NCBI GenBank assembly: GCA_963833495.1
Contig: CAWHYJ010000012.1
Coordinates: forward strand, 124,001 to 188,000
From: Fodinibacter sp963833495
GTDB taxonomy: Bacteria; Actinomycetota; Actinomycetes; Actinomycetales; Dermatophilaceae
Length of the DNA: 64,000 nt
Reading direction: 5' to 3'
Part shown: one piece after another, positions 49,922 to 58,487 of the stretch
How positions within the stretch are numbered: position 1 is the stretch's first letter
How the letters are laid out: each line of letters begins with the position of its first letter
Made by a program: the position numbers and the translations under genes
Notes under the pieces: generated by a model
The model's input: the letters and a program-made list of their open reading frames with translations, nothing else
Told to the model about the DNA's origin: nothing
The model's database searches: none

Positions 49922-50792
49922 ATGGGTCCCCTCATCCAGTACACGCTCCAGGGCCTGGCCGCGGGTGGCTTCTACGCCCTCGCGGCCCTGGGCCTGGCGG
50001 TGATCTTCGGCGTGCTCGGCGTCGTCAACTTCAGCCACGGTGCCTGCTACATGCTCGGCGCCGTCGGCACGGCGCTGCTGCTGAACGAGCTCGGCATCGG
50101 GTTCTGGGCGGCGCTGGCGATCATCCCGGTCGTGATGTTCGCCTTCGGGGTGTTCATCGAGCGGGCCCTGGTGCACTGGCTGGTGGCGCTCGACCCGCTC
50201 TACAACTTCCTGCTCACCTTCGGCCTGACGCTGGTGCTCGTCGACCTGGTCAAGCGCCGCTACGGCGTCAGCGGGATGCCGTACGAGCCGCCCCCGCTGC
50301 TGGCCGGGCCGGATCGACGTGGCCGGGGTGAGCCTGTCGACCTACCAGGTCTTCGCGGCGACGTTCTCCCTGCTGGTCTGCCTGCTGGTGTGGGTGGCCA
50401 TCACCCGCACCCGGGTCGGGATGATCGTGCGCGCCGCCACCGAGGATGCCGAGCGCACCCGCGCCCTCGGCATCAACGTGGGGCGTTGGGTCACACCGGT
50501 GTTCGGCTTCGGCATCGCGCTGGCCGGTCTCGCGGGGGTGCTGGCCGCTCCGTTCCGGGCCGTCACCGCCGACATGGGCTCGAACTTCGTGATCATCCTG
50601 TTCGCCGTGGTGGTCATCGGCGGCCTCGGCTCGATCATGGGCGCCGTCGTCGCCGGGTTCCTCGTGGGTCTCGTCGAGGCCTACGGCCAGGCGTACGTGC
50701 CGGCGCTCGCGCAGGTGCTGATCTTCGTCCTGATGGCCGCCGTGATCCTGGTGCGGCCGGCAGGGCTCTTCGGACGTGAGGACACCGCATGA
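49922..50792 (+). pseudogene. Branched-chain amino-acid-type ABC permease (LivH-like), one frameshift
   Basis: Repaired, the protein is about 289 residues with eight hydrophobic helices. It starts MGPLIQYTLQGLAAGGFYAL and has the LivH blocks VNFSHGACYMLGA, RAATEDAERTRALGIN and VVVIGGLGSIMGAVVAG. An extra C near 50310 (GGGCCGG) breaks the frame between LLAG and IDVAGVSL. Ends overlapping the LivM start by 4 bases. Confidence 0.88.
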
Positions 50793-51844
50793 GCACCGAC
50801 CAGCTGACCCGCTCGCAGCACGTCGACCTTCCGGCCGAGCCGGTGCGGCTGGCCGAGCGCCCGCTCGTGCGCGCCGCGATGCTGCTCGTCGGCCTCGCGG
50901 TGGTCGTCGCGCTGCCGTGGCTGGTCTACCCGCCGGTGGCGATGGACATCCTCGCGTGGGGCCTGTTCGCGATCTCGGTCGACCTGCTGCTCGGCTTCAC
51001 CGGGCTGCTGTCGTTCGGGCACGCGGCCTTCTGGGGCGCGTCGGCCTACGCCACGGGCCTGGTCGCCATCCACTCCGGGCTGCCGTTCCCCATCGCGGTC
51101 CTCGCCGGGGCCGTCGTCGCCATGGTGCTCGCGGTGCCGACCGGCTACCTGGCCGTGCGCCGCACCGGCATCTACTTCGCGATGGTCACCCTGGCGTTCG
51201 CTCAGATGCTCTACTTCCTGGCCAACCAGTGGCGGTCCGTGACCGGCGGCGAGGACGGCCTCCAGGGCATCCCGAAGTCGTTCTTCGGGCTGACCGGCGT
51301 CGAGACCGACCCGTTCTACTTCTACTACGCCGCCGCTCCCATCGTGCTCATCGGCATCGCCATCGCCTGGCGGGTGGTGCACTCGCCGTTCGGCCGCGTG
51401 CTGGTCGCGGTGCGCGACAACCCGGCCCGTGCCCGGGCGCTGGGCTACGACGTCGACCGCTACAAGATCATGGCCTTCGTCATCTCGGCCGGGGTCGCCG
51501 GCCTGGCGGGCGGGGTGTTCGCCGCCAGCCACGGGTTCGCGTCGCTGCAGGAGCTGTCCTGGACCACCTCCGGCAAGGTCGTGCTCGTCACCGTGCTCGG
51601 CGGCATCGGCACCTTCTGGGGCGGCCCGATCGGCGCGGCAGTCGTCGTGCTCCTCGAGGACCGGATGGCCTCGAGCGGCTTCAACGGCGTCGGCATCGTC
51701 ACCGGCACGATCTTCATCGTCATCGTGCTGCTCTTCCGCCACGGCATCTGGGGCACGGCCCGCGACCTCATCGCCCGCGCCGCCGCGGCCCGGCCGCCGC
51801 CGCCGCCGCAAGGCCTGATCCGGCGGCTGCCCCGGTCGGCCTAG
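50789..51844 (+). CDS. Branched-chain amino-acid-type ABC permease (LivM-like)
   Basis: This 351-residue permease has about ten helices. Family blocks are LLGFTGLLSFGHAAFWG, RRTGIYFAMVTLAFAQM, AVRDNPARARALGYDVDRYK and VLGGIGTFWGGPIGAAVVV. The ATG overlaps the LivH stop (ATGA). The C-terminal tail contains a run of five prolines (ARPPPPPQGL). Last gene of the importer operon. Confidence 0.92.
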   Translation: MSTDQLTRSQHVDLPAEPVRLAERPLVRAAMLLVGLAVVVALPWLVYPPVAMDILAWGLFAISVDLLLGFTGLLSFGHAAFWGASAYATGLVAIHSGLPFPIAVLAGAVVAMVLAVPTGYLAVRRTGIYFAMVTLAFAQMLYFLANQWRSVTGGEDGLQGIPKSFFGLTGVETDPFYFYYAAAPIVLIGIAIAWRVVHSPFGRVLVAVRDNPARARALGYDVDRYKIMAFVISAGVAGLAGGVFAASHGFASLQELSWTTSGKVVLVTVLGGIGTFWGGPIGAAVVVLLEDRMASSGFNGVGIVTGTIFIVIVLLFRHGIWGTARDLIARAAAARPPPPPQGLIRRLPRSA

Positions 51845-51854
51845 GCTGGGCCGC

Positions 51855-52623
51855 GTGACCGACTCCCGCGCCGACGAGGTGGCCCTCAACCGGGCGCTGT
51901 GGACGGTGGTCAACGAACGCTTCACGGATGCAGCCGCCGACGCCATGTGGGAGCGCGCGGATGCCGTGTGGGGCCTGTTCGCGGTGCCCGAGCGCGAGCT
52001 CGGGGTGCTCGGTGAGGTGCCGCGGGCTCGACGTGCTCGAGCTGGCGGCGGGCACGGCATACGTCTCGGCCTGGCTGGCGCGACTCGGTGCCCGACCGGT
52101 CGCGGTGGACCTGTCGGGCGAGCAGCTCGCGACCGCGCGCCGGCTGCAGCGCAGCGTCGGGCCGTCGTTCCCGTTGCTCCAGTGCGACATCGAGCGACTG
52201 CCGTTGGCGGATGCGTGCGTCGACCTCGTCGTCAGCGAGCACGGCGCCGCGGCCTGGGGCGACCCCGAGCGCTGGCTGCCCGAGGCCGCGCGAGTGCTGC
52301 GCCCGGGCGGCCGTCTGGTGTTCCTCACCAACAGCCACCTGTCCGCCCTGTGCGTGCCGCCCGACGAGGGGGTGGCGGGGGAGCGGCTGGTGCGCGGCTA
52401 CGACGAGGCCTACCGGGTGCAGTGGTCCGGTGGCGGCGTGGAGTTCCACCCGTCGCACGGCGACTGGGTGCGGCTGCTGCGGCGCAGCGGGTTCGCCGTG
52501 GAGGCGTTGCACGAGGTCTTCGCGCCCACCGACCGCGCCGACCACCCCTTCTACGAGATCGTCACGCCGCAGTGGGCGAGCCGCTGGCCCGCCGAGGAGC
52601 TCTGGGTGGCGCGCCGCGCCTGA
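51855..52623 (+). pseudogene. Class I SAM-dependent methyltransferase, one frameshift
   Basis: Repaired, the protein is about 255 residues and starts at GTG 51855, 11 bases after livM. After the frame changes near 52022 it has motif I LDVLELAAGTAYVSAWLA and AVDLSGEQLATARRLQ, then RVLRPGGRLVFLTNSHLS. The first 55 residues read in the GTG frame (NRALWTVVNERFTDAAADAM). Substrate unknown. It may be cotranscribed with the importer. Confidence 0.8.
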
Positions 52624-52695
52624 CCCGGCCCCACGGCATCCGCTGCCCCGCTGCCCCCGAGGGAACGAGAAGACCCGCAGTGGTTGGATCGACCC

Positions 52696-53610
52696 ATGCG
52701 CATCTTCTTCACCGGCGGCAGCGGCAAGGCCGGAAGGCACGTCGCGTCGCACCTTGCTGAGCGCGGCCACGACGTCACCAACGCCGACCTCGTTCCGTTG
52801 CAGAACCCGGCCGTGGCGGACCTGACCACCGACCTCACCGATGCCGGACAGGTCTACTCGGCGATGGCCGGTCTGGCCCGGATGGAGGAGCTGGAGCTGG
52901 CCGAGAAGCCCGGCTATGACGCGGTGGTGCACTTCGCTGCCGTGCCGGCGATCCTGCTCCGACCTGATGCAACGACCTACGCGACGAACGTGCTCAGTAC
53001 CTACAACGTCCTCGAGGCCGCGACGCGGTTGGGCGTCCGGAAGATCGTGTTCGCCTCCTCGGAGACGACCTACGGGATCTGTTTCGCCCAGGGCGAGCGC
53101 CGGCCACAGTACCTACCGGTGGACGAGGAGCACCCGACGGTCCCCGAGGACTCCTACGCCATGTCGAAGGTGGCCAACGAGGTGACGGCGCGCTCCTTCC
53201 AGGCCCGCACCGGCGCCGACGTGTACGGGCTACGGATCAACAACGTCATCGAGCCGCACGAGTACGCCGGGCTGTTCCCGGACTTCCTCGCGGACCCGTC
53301 ACTGAGGCGGCGCAACATCTTCGCCTACATCGACACCCGCGACCTCAGCCAGCTGGTGCAACGGTGCCTGGAGGTCGACGGGCTGGGCTACGAGGTCTTC
53401 AACGTCGCCAACGCGGACCTGTCCGTGGCCGAGACGACCGACGAGGTTCTGGCCCGTTTCTACGCCGGGGTGCCGGTGAGTCGCCGGATGGGGCGTGACG
53501 AGACCTTCTACTGCATCGACAAGGCTCGCGATCTCCTGGGCTACGCACCGCACCACTCATGGCGCGACGGCGTGACGGACCCCAGGGGCCGGCACGTGAC
53601 CGACGCGTGA
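52696..53610 (+). CDS. NAD(P)-dependent epimerase/dehydratase family protein
   Basis: This 304-residue extended SDR protein has MRIFFTGGSGKAGRHVASHL (Rossmann motif GGSGKAG), FASSETTYG and the catalytic YAMSK. AFTER-type C-terminal substrate-binding residues include YGLRINNVIEPHEYAGLF. It resembles UDP-sugar or aldose-type epimerases from actinobacteria. ATG 52696 is preferred over the in-frame TTG at 52684. Base usage is slightly less GC-biased than in neighbouring genes. Confidence 0.82.
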   Translation: MRIFFTGGSGKAGRHVASHLAERGHDVTNADLVPLQNPAVADLTTDLTDAGQVYSAMAGLARMEELELAEKPGYDAVVHFAAVPAILLRPDATTYATNVLSTYNVLEAATRLGVRKIVFASSETTYGICFAQGERRPQYLPVDEEHPTVPEDSYAMSKVANEVTARSFQARTGADVYGLRINNVIEPHEYAGLFPDFLADPSLRRRNIFAYIDTRDLSQLVQRCLEVDGLGYEVFNVANADLSVAETTDEVLARFYAGVPVSRRMGRDETFYCIDKARDLLGYAPHHSWRDGVTDPRGRHVTDA

Positions 53611-53654
53611 CCACGAGGCACTTGACGACCAACGCCCGTCGGGACAGGAGGACC

Positions 53655-54425
53655 GTGGCCTACTTCCACCGCACCGGGACAGCAACGTTCCGGCCGAGCG
53701 AGCACGTCGGGGGTGGCTGGAGCCCGCACGAGCAGCACATCGCGCCGGCGCTCGGGCTGCTGGTCCACCTCATCGAGAGCGACCGGGACGCCCGGCGCGG
53801 TGACGACGTGGCGGTGGCCCGGCTGTCCTTCGACATCCTGGGCACCCTGCCGATCGACGAGGTGGCCACGACGGTCACGGTGATCCGGCCGGGCCGCACC
53901 ATCGAGCTGGTCGAGGCCCGCCTCACGCACGGCGGGCGAGCCGCCGTGCTGGCACGGGCGTGGCTCCTGCAGCGTCGCGACACCACGACCCTGCGCGGGT
54001 CAGCCCTGCTCACCATCCCAGGCGCGCAGGACATGCCGCCGTGGGACGCCTCGTCCCTGTGGCCGGGCGGCTTCATCGCCTCTGCCGAGGTGCGCCGCAC
54101 CGAGCTGGAGCCGGGCAGGGCAGCGTTCTGGGTCCGCACCCCGGTGCCCCTGCTGGCGGGCGAACCGACCAGTGCCCTGGCGCGGGCGGTCGGCCTGTTC
54201 GACATCGCCAACGGGATGAGTGTGCGCGCCCGGCCCGACGAGGTCACCTTCCCCAACGTCGACCTGACCGCCCACCTGTTCGACCAACCGCACGGAGAGT
54301 GGGTGGGCTTCGACACGACCGTCACCTTCGGCGGCGACGGTGTCGGCCTGACCAGCAGCGTCCTTCACGACCACCGCGGCCCGGTGGGAACGCTGGCACA
54401 GGTCCTCACCCTCCGCCCCACCTGA
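53655..54425 (+). CDS. Acyl-CoA thioesterase-like double hot-dog protein
   Basis: This 256-residue protein starts at GTG 53655 after SD ACAGGAGG. It looks like a double hot-dog thioesterase. The first half has WSPHEQHIAPALGLLVHLIE and ARLSFDILGTLPIDEVATTV. The second half has FWVRTPVPLLAGEPTSALAR, LFDIANGMS and FPNVDLTAHLFDQPHGEWVGF. Such proteins hydrolyse acyl-CoA esters; the substrate is unknown. It starts 44 bases after the epimerase gene. Confidence 0.75.
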   Translation: MAYFHRTGTATFRPSEHVGGGWSPHEQHIAPALGLLVHLIESDRDARRGDDVAVARLSFDILGTLPIDEVATTVTVIRPGRTIELVEARLTHGGRAAVLARAWLLQRRDTTTLRGSALLTIPGAQDMPPWDASSLWPGGFIASAEVRRTELEPGRAAFWVRTPVPLLAGEPTSALARAVGLFDIANGMSVRARPDEVTFPNVDLTAHLFDQPHGEWVGFDTTVTFGGDGVGLTSSVLHDHRGPVGTLAQVLTLRPT

Positions 54426-54798
54426 CTGTCGCTGACGCCGCTGACGCCGCTGACGCACCAGGGTCCGTTGGCTTGCCCTGGCACGGTTGACGCACACGCC
54501 GACCGGCAGTGGCCCGGGCGCTCAGTGCGCCGGGCAGTGCCTCAGTTCTCAGACCCGGACGTCTCCCGGGAGGATCCGCGAAGCGAGTCCGGTGTTCTGC
54601 ATGGGTGGACTCCCAGACGCGCAGGTCTCCGGGGCTGACGTCAGTGGTCACCGACGAGCTCGCGACGGGCGACCGGGGAAGCTGCTGCCCGGCAGCGGTG
54701 CCGGCAATGGCGCTGAGCGCGCCGACAGCAAGCGCCGCGCACGCGACGAGGGACGTGGTGATGTGAGGCGTGGTGACGTGGGGCGTGGTGAGCCTCAT
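54406..54798 (-). CDS. Hypothetical secreted protein
   Basis: This 130-residue reading starts at ATG 54798. A signal-peptide-like N-terminus has SLVACAALAVGALSAIAGTAAG with a possible AxA site before GQQLPR. The remainder is Arg-, Ala- and Gly-rich without recognisable domains. Its start contains a 15-bp tandem repeat (TTPH units) and its end a 9-bp one (ASA units), and it overlaps the thioesterase end by 20 bases. The signal peptide is the only support, and the C-terminal half may not be the real one. Confidence 0.35.
   Translation of the reverse strand: MRLTTPHVTTPHITTSLVACAALAVGALSAIAGTAAGQQLPRSPVASSSVTTDVSPGDLRVWESTHAEHRTRFADPPGRRPGLRTEALPGALSARATAGRRVRQPCQGKPTDPGASAASAASATVRWGGG
54432..54456. 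repeat. 9-bp tandem repeat
   Basis: CTGACGCCG occurs twice in full and a third time in part (54432-54440, 54441-54449, 54450-54456) directly after the thioesterase stop. Confidence 0.7.
54754..54795. repeat. 15-bp tandem repeat
   Basis: CGTGGTGATGTGAGG, CGTGGTGACGTGGGG and a partial third copy follow each other without spacer. They code for the Thr-Pro-His repeats at the start of the hypothetical secreted protein on the reverse strand. Confidence 0.65.
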
Positions 54799-54957
54799 CT
54801 TGGCCCCGCGAGTGATCCCGGTCGCCGGGGTGCCGGCCAGTACCCACGCTCGAGGACGGCAGTCGCGACCCGGTCGCCGTCAGGGCTCGCGCGGTCGCGA
54901 ACTGGTCGCGACGCAGTCGCGGAGAGGACGTCAGGGAACCGACCCCACGGCATCCGG

Positions 54958-55711
54958 TCAGTGGGCGGTCCAGCCACCATCCATGGTGAGGGACGCACCG
55001 GTGACGGAGTCGGCATCGGGCGTGCACAGGAAGGCGGCGAAGGCCGCGACCTCGGCGGGCTCGATGAGCCGTTTGCGGGCGGCCGGCGCCAGCATGATGG
55101 TCTCGAGCGACCTCCGACTCGGGGATGCCGTGCGCCTTGGCCTGGTCGGCGATCTGCCGTTCCACCAGCGGTGTGCGCACGTAGGCCGGGTTGATGCAGT
55201 TGCTCGTCACACCGTGCTCGGCACCTTCCAGCGCGATCACCTTGCTCAGCCCCTCGAGCCCGTGCTTGGCGCTGACGTAGGCCGACTTGAAGGGACTGGC
55301 CCGCAGGCCGTGCACGCTCGAGACGTTGACCACGCGGCCCCATCCTCGGTCGTACATGTGGGGGAGCACGTGCCGCGCCAACCGGAACGGGGCCAGCAGC
55401 ATGACCCGGTGGATGTGCTCGAAGGTGTCGGGCGGGAACTCGTGCACCGGTGCCACGTGCTGCAGGCCGGCGTTGTTGACCAGCACGTCGACGTCGGTGG
55501 GCAGCTCGTCGGTGGCGTCGGCGCGCGAGAGGTCCGCGACGAGCGGCTCGACGCGGCCGGCATCCAGGCCGTCGTCCTTGAGGGCAGTGCGCATGCCGTC
55601 GAGCGCCGCCGCGTCGAGGTCGAGGGCGCACACGTCGGCCCCGTCGACGACGAAGCGACGGACGATGGCTGCTCCGATGCCGCTGGCGGCACCGGTGACG
55701 AGGACGCGCAT
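54958..55711 (-). pseudogene. 3-hydroxybutyrate dehydrogenase-like short-chain dehydrogenase, one frameshift
   Basis: Repaired, the protein is 250 residues. The NAD motif TGAASGIG is at the start, VLVNNAGLQHVAPVHEF follows, and the active-site serine lies in NVSSVHGL, with YVSAK supplying Tyr and Lys. The sequence is close to D-3-hydroxybutyrate dehydrogenase (INPAYVRTPLVERQIADQA). An extra base near 55110 breaks the frame after IPESEV. The remainder ends SLTMDGGWTAH. It would oxidise 3-hydroxybutyrate to acetoacetate in PHB or ketone metabolism. Confidence 0.85.
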
Positions 55712-55744
55712 GGCGAGAACGCTACGAACCGGCGGTGCCGTGCC

Positions 55745-56777
55745 CTATGTGGTCGGGGCACACGCTTGGGGGCCGCACCTGTCGTCAGTCGGCGGCCGGC
55801 TCGACGGACGCCTCGGCCGTCGTCTCGCCGGCCAGCCGAGCGCGACGCGCGGCTGCAGCGGCCGCGCGGGCGGCAGCTGCTCGGCACGCTCACGACGCCC
55901 GGCCCGCACGAGCACGACGACGGCCGCGACGACGACGGCGGTCGAGGTGATCGCCGCCGAGAGCCCCTGCGTCGCGGTGGTGGCGGTGGTGAAGTTGAAC
56001 GCGGTGTGCCACAGGGCCACCAGCAGCACGCTGCGCCCCGACCCGACGTAGAGCCGGGTCAGCACCACCGACCCGGCGAGCAGGCCGAGCACCCAGCCGA
56101 TGGTGGCCCAGCCCATCGAGCGGAAACCCTCGACCACCCAGAACAGCGGCAGGTGCCACGTGGCCCACACCACGGTGACCAGCAGCGCGGCACGCACCTC
56201 GCCGACCCGGTCGACCAGGCCGTCGGCGAGCAGGCCCCGCCAGCCGAGCTCCTCGCCGTAGCCGTTGACGATGCAGCACGTAGCCGAACGAGCACCACCG
56301 CCGAGACGACCGGGGCGCCGCTGTACTCCGCCAGGCCGCCGAGGTCGACGGGGTGCGCCGGCGACCGCCGAGACGGCGAGACCGACGGCACCCAGCGCGA
56401 GGATGCCGGGCACCGACCACCACCACCGGCCGACACCGCGCCAGCGCACGGCACGGTGGCCGAGCTCGAGCAGGCCGGTGGTGCCGTGCCAGCCGAGCAC
56501 GACGACGATCGGCGGCGAAGGCCGGGCCCAGGAGCCCGGGCAGGTGCGTCGGCCAGCCCTCGCCGGGGCGGGTGACCTGGCCGCGCACCGCCATCGGCAC
56601 CCACCACAGCCACGAGAACGTGAAGGTGAGCACCACGTAGGTGACCAGGGCGACGCCCGGCAGCGGCGGGTGCCCGGGCGGCGGCGCCACCGCGGCCACC
56701 CGCGCACGTGCGGGTGGCCGGTGGCGTCCGGACCGGGTCTGCGCCGGGTCGTCGCGGGGCGGGGTCACGCGTGTCAT
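55745..56777 (-). pseudogene. CPBP-family intramembrane metalloprotease, several frameshifts
   Basis: Repaired, the protein is about 343 residues with several membrane helices. The CPBP motifs are present: EELGWRGLL (EExxxR), ATWHLPLFW (FxxxH-type) and LWHTAFNF (HxxxN). The start is ATG 56777 or GTG 56780. The frame changes near 56275, 56345 and 56515, where the first half (VTYVVLTFTFSWLWWVPMAV) joins the second. It would cleave or process a membrane substrate; CPBP proteins often concern CAAX-type processing or bacteriocin immunity. No such partner is visible. Confidence 0.78.
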
Positions 56778-56844
56778 CACCTCGCCACCAGTCCTACCAG
56801 CCGGGGCGGTCGGTGAGCGGGCAGATCGCGCCGGTGCGGCCCGC

Positions 56845-58395
56845 TCAGATGTCGCGGAAGGTCTCGATCGTCGCGCCGAGGGCGTTGAGCCGCTCGGCGA
56901 GGTCCTCGTAGCCGCGGTTGATGACGTAGACGTTGCGCAGCACCGAGGTGCCTGGAGCGGCGAGCATCGCGAGCAGGATGACCACGCCCGGGCGCAGGGC
57001 CGGCGGGCACATCACCTCGGCGGCGCGCCACTTGGGCGTGGGGCCGGTGATCATCACCCGGTGCGGGTCGAGCAGCTGCACCTGGCCGCCGACCTTGGTC
57101 AGCTCGGTGAGGTAGATGGCGCGGTTCTCGTAGACCCAGTCGTGGATCATCGTCGTGCCGTCGGCGCACGCCGCGATGAGGGCGAAGAACGGCAGGTTGT
57201 CGATGTTCAGGCCCGGGAACGGCATCGGGGCGATCTTGTCGACCGGGCGCCTTGAGCGGCCCGGGGTGGATGGTGAGGTCGAGCAGCCGGGTGTGGCCGT
57301 TCTTGGCCTTGTACTCCGTCGGTGATGTCGAACTTCAGCCCCATCTCCTCCAGGGTCGCCAGCTCGATCTCGAGGAACTCGATCGGCACCCGCTCGATGG
57401 TGATCGTCGACTCGGTGACGACGGCCGCAGCGATCAGGCTCATCGCCTCGATCGGGTCCTCGGAGGGGTAGTACTCGATGTCCATGTCGATCTCGCGCAC
57501 CCCGGTGACGGTGAGCGTGGTGGTGCCGATGCCGTCGATCTGGACGCCGAGCGCCTGCAGGAAGAAGCACAGGTCCTGGACCATGTAGTTGGGGGAGGCG
57601 TTGCGGATGATGGTCTGCCCCGGGTGGCGGGCCGCGGCGAGCAGCACGTTCTCGGTGACCGTGTCGCCGCGCTCGGTCAGCACGATGGCGCGGGTGGGCT
57701 GGCGGCCGGGCTCGACGGTGGCCGCGTAGAACCCGTGGGTCGCGGCGCACGTCGAGGCCGAAGGCCTTCAGGGCGGACAGGTGCGGCTCGACCGTGCGGG
57801 TGCCGAGGTCGCAGCCGCCGGCATAGGGCAGCTCGAAGCGGGACTGCTCGTGCAGCAGCGGGCCGAGGAACATGATGACGGTGCGGGTGCGGCGCGCGGC
57901 ATCGACGTCGATGCCGGCGAGGTCGAGGCGGGCCGGGGGCGTGATCTCGAGGTCGTTGCTGTCGGGCAGCCAGCGCACCCGGACCCCGATCGAGGTGAGC
58001 ACCTCGATGATCCGGTTGACCTCCTCGATGCGGGCCAGGCTGCGCAGCGTGGTGCGGCCCTTGTTCAACAGGCTGGCGCACAGCAGGGCGACCGCGGCGT
58101 TCTTGCTGGTCTTGACCGGGATCGACCCGGACAGCTTGCGCCCGCCGACGATCCGCAGGTGCTGCGGCCCGCTGTGGCCCAGCGAGACGAACTCGCTGTC
58201 GAGCTTCTCGCCGACCCGGGCGAGCATCTCGAGCGAGAGGTTCTGCTTGCCCTGCTCGATGCGGGCGACGGCACTCTGGCTGGTGCCGAGCAGGTCGGCC
58301 AGCTCGCTCTGCGTCAGGCCCTGATGGCGTCGGGCGTCCCGGATCAGCGTGCCGATCCGGGTCAGGTAGGTGTCGGACGTTGTGGTGACAGTCAC
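56845..58395 (-). pseudogene. murA: UDP-N-acetylglucosamine 1-carboxyvinyltransferase with N-terminal XRE HTH domain, three frameshifts
   Basis: Repaired, the protein is about 516 residues. Residues about 12-65 form an XRE helix-turn-helix (RRHQGLTQSELADLLGTSQS and AVARIEQGKQ). The MurA barrel follows with GGRKLSGSIPVKTSKNAAVA near residue 85. Other MurA blocks are TEVNRIIEVLTSIGV-like (EEVNRIIEVLTSIGV), LPYAGGCDLGTR and NLPFFALIAACADG. MurA makes UDP-GlcNAc-enolpyruvate for peptidoglycan. HTH fusions of this type are known in actinobacteria, often as a second copy. Extra bases lie near 57250, 57318 and 57750. GTG 58395 is the start. Confidence 0.82.
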
Positions 58396-58405
58396 CGCAC
58401 GAGGG

Positions 58406-58425
58406 TATATCACCTGTGAGATATA
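58406..58425. promoter_or_regulatory. Inverted repeat upstream of HTH-MurA
   Basis: TATATC-N8-GATATA lies 10 bases upstream of the GTG at 58395 and is unusually AT-rich for this window. A -10-like TATACC element overlaps it on the reverse strand about eight bases before the GTG, which would allow a leaderless transcript. A probable operator, possibly for the HTH domain of the protein itself. Confidence 0.5.
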
Positions 58426-58487
58426 TGGGATGGACGCCCCGCCGTCCGGAGGGCTGTTCGGGGGCGGGACGTCGGTCACGCCCGGCG

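Noticed and set aside
54426..54957. Short tandem repeats as a CRISPR-like array
   Set aside because: Units are 9 and 15 bp without spacers, and no cas genes occur in the window.
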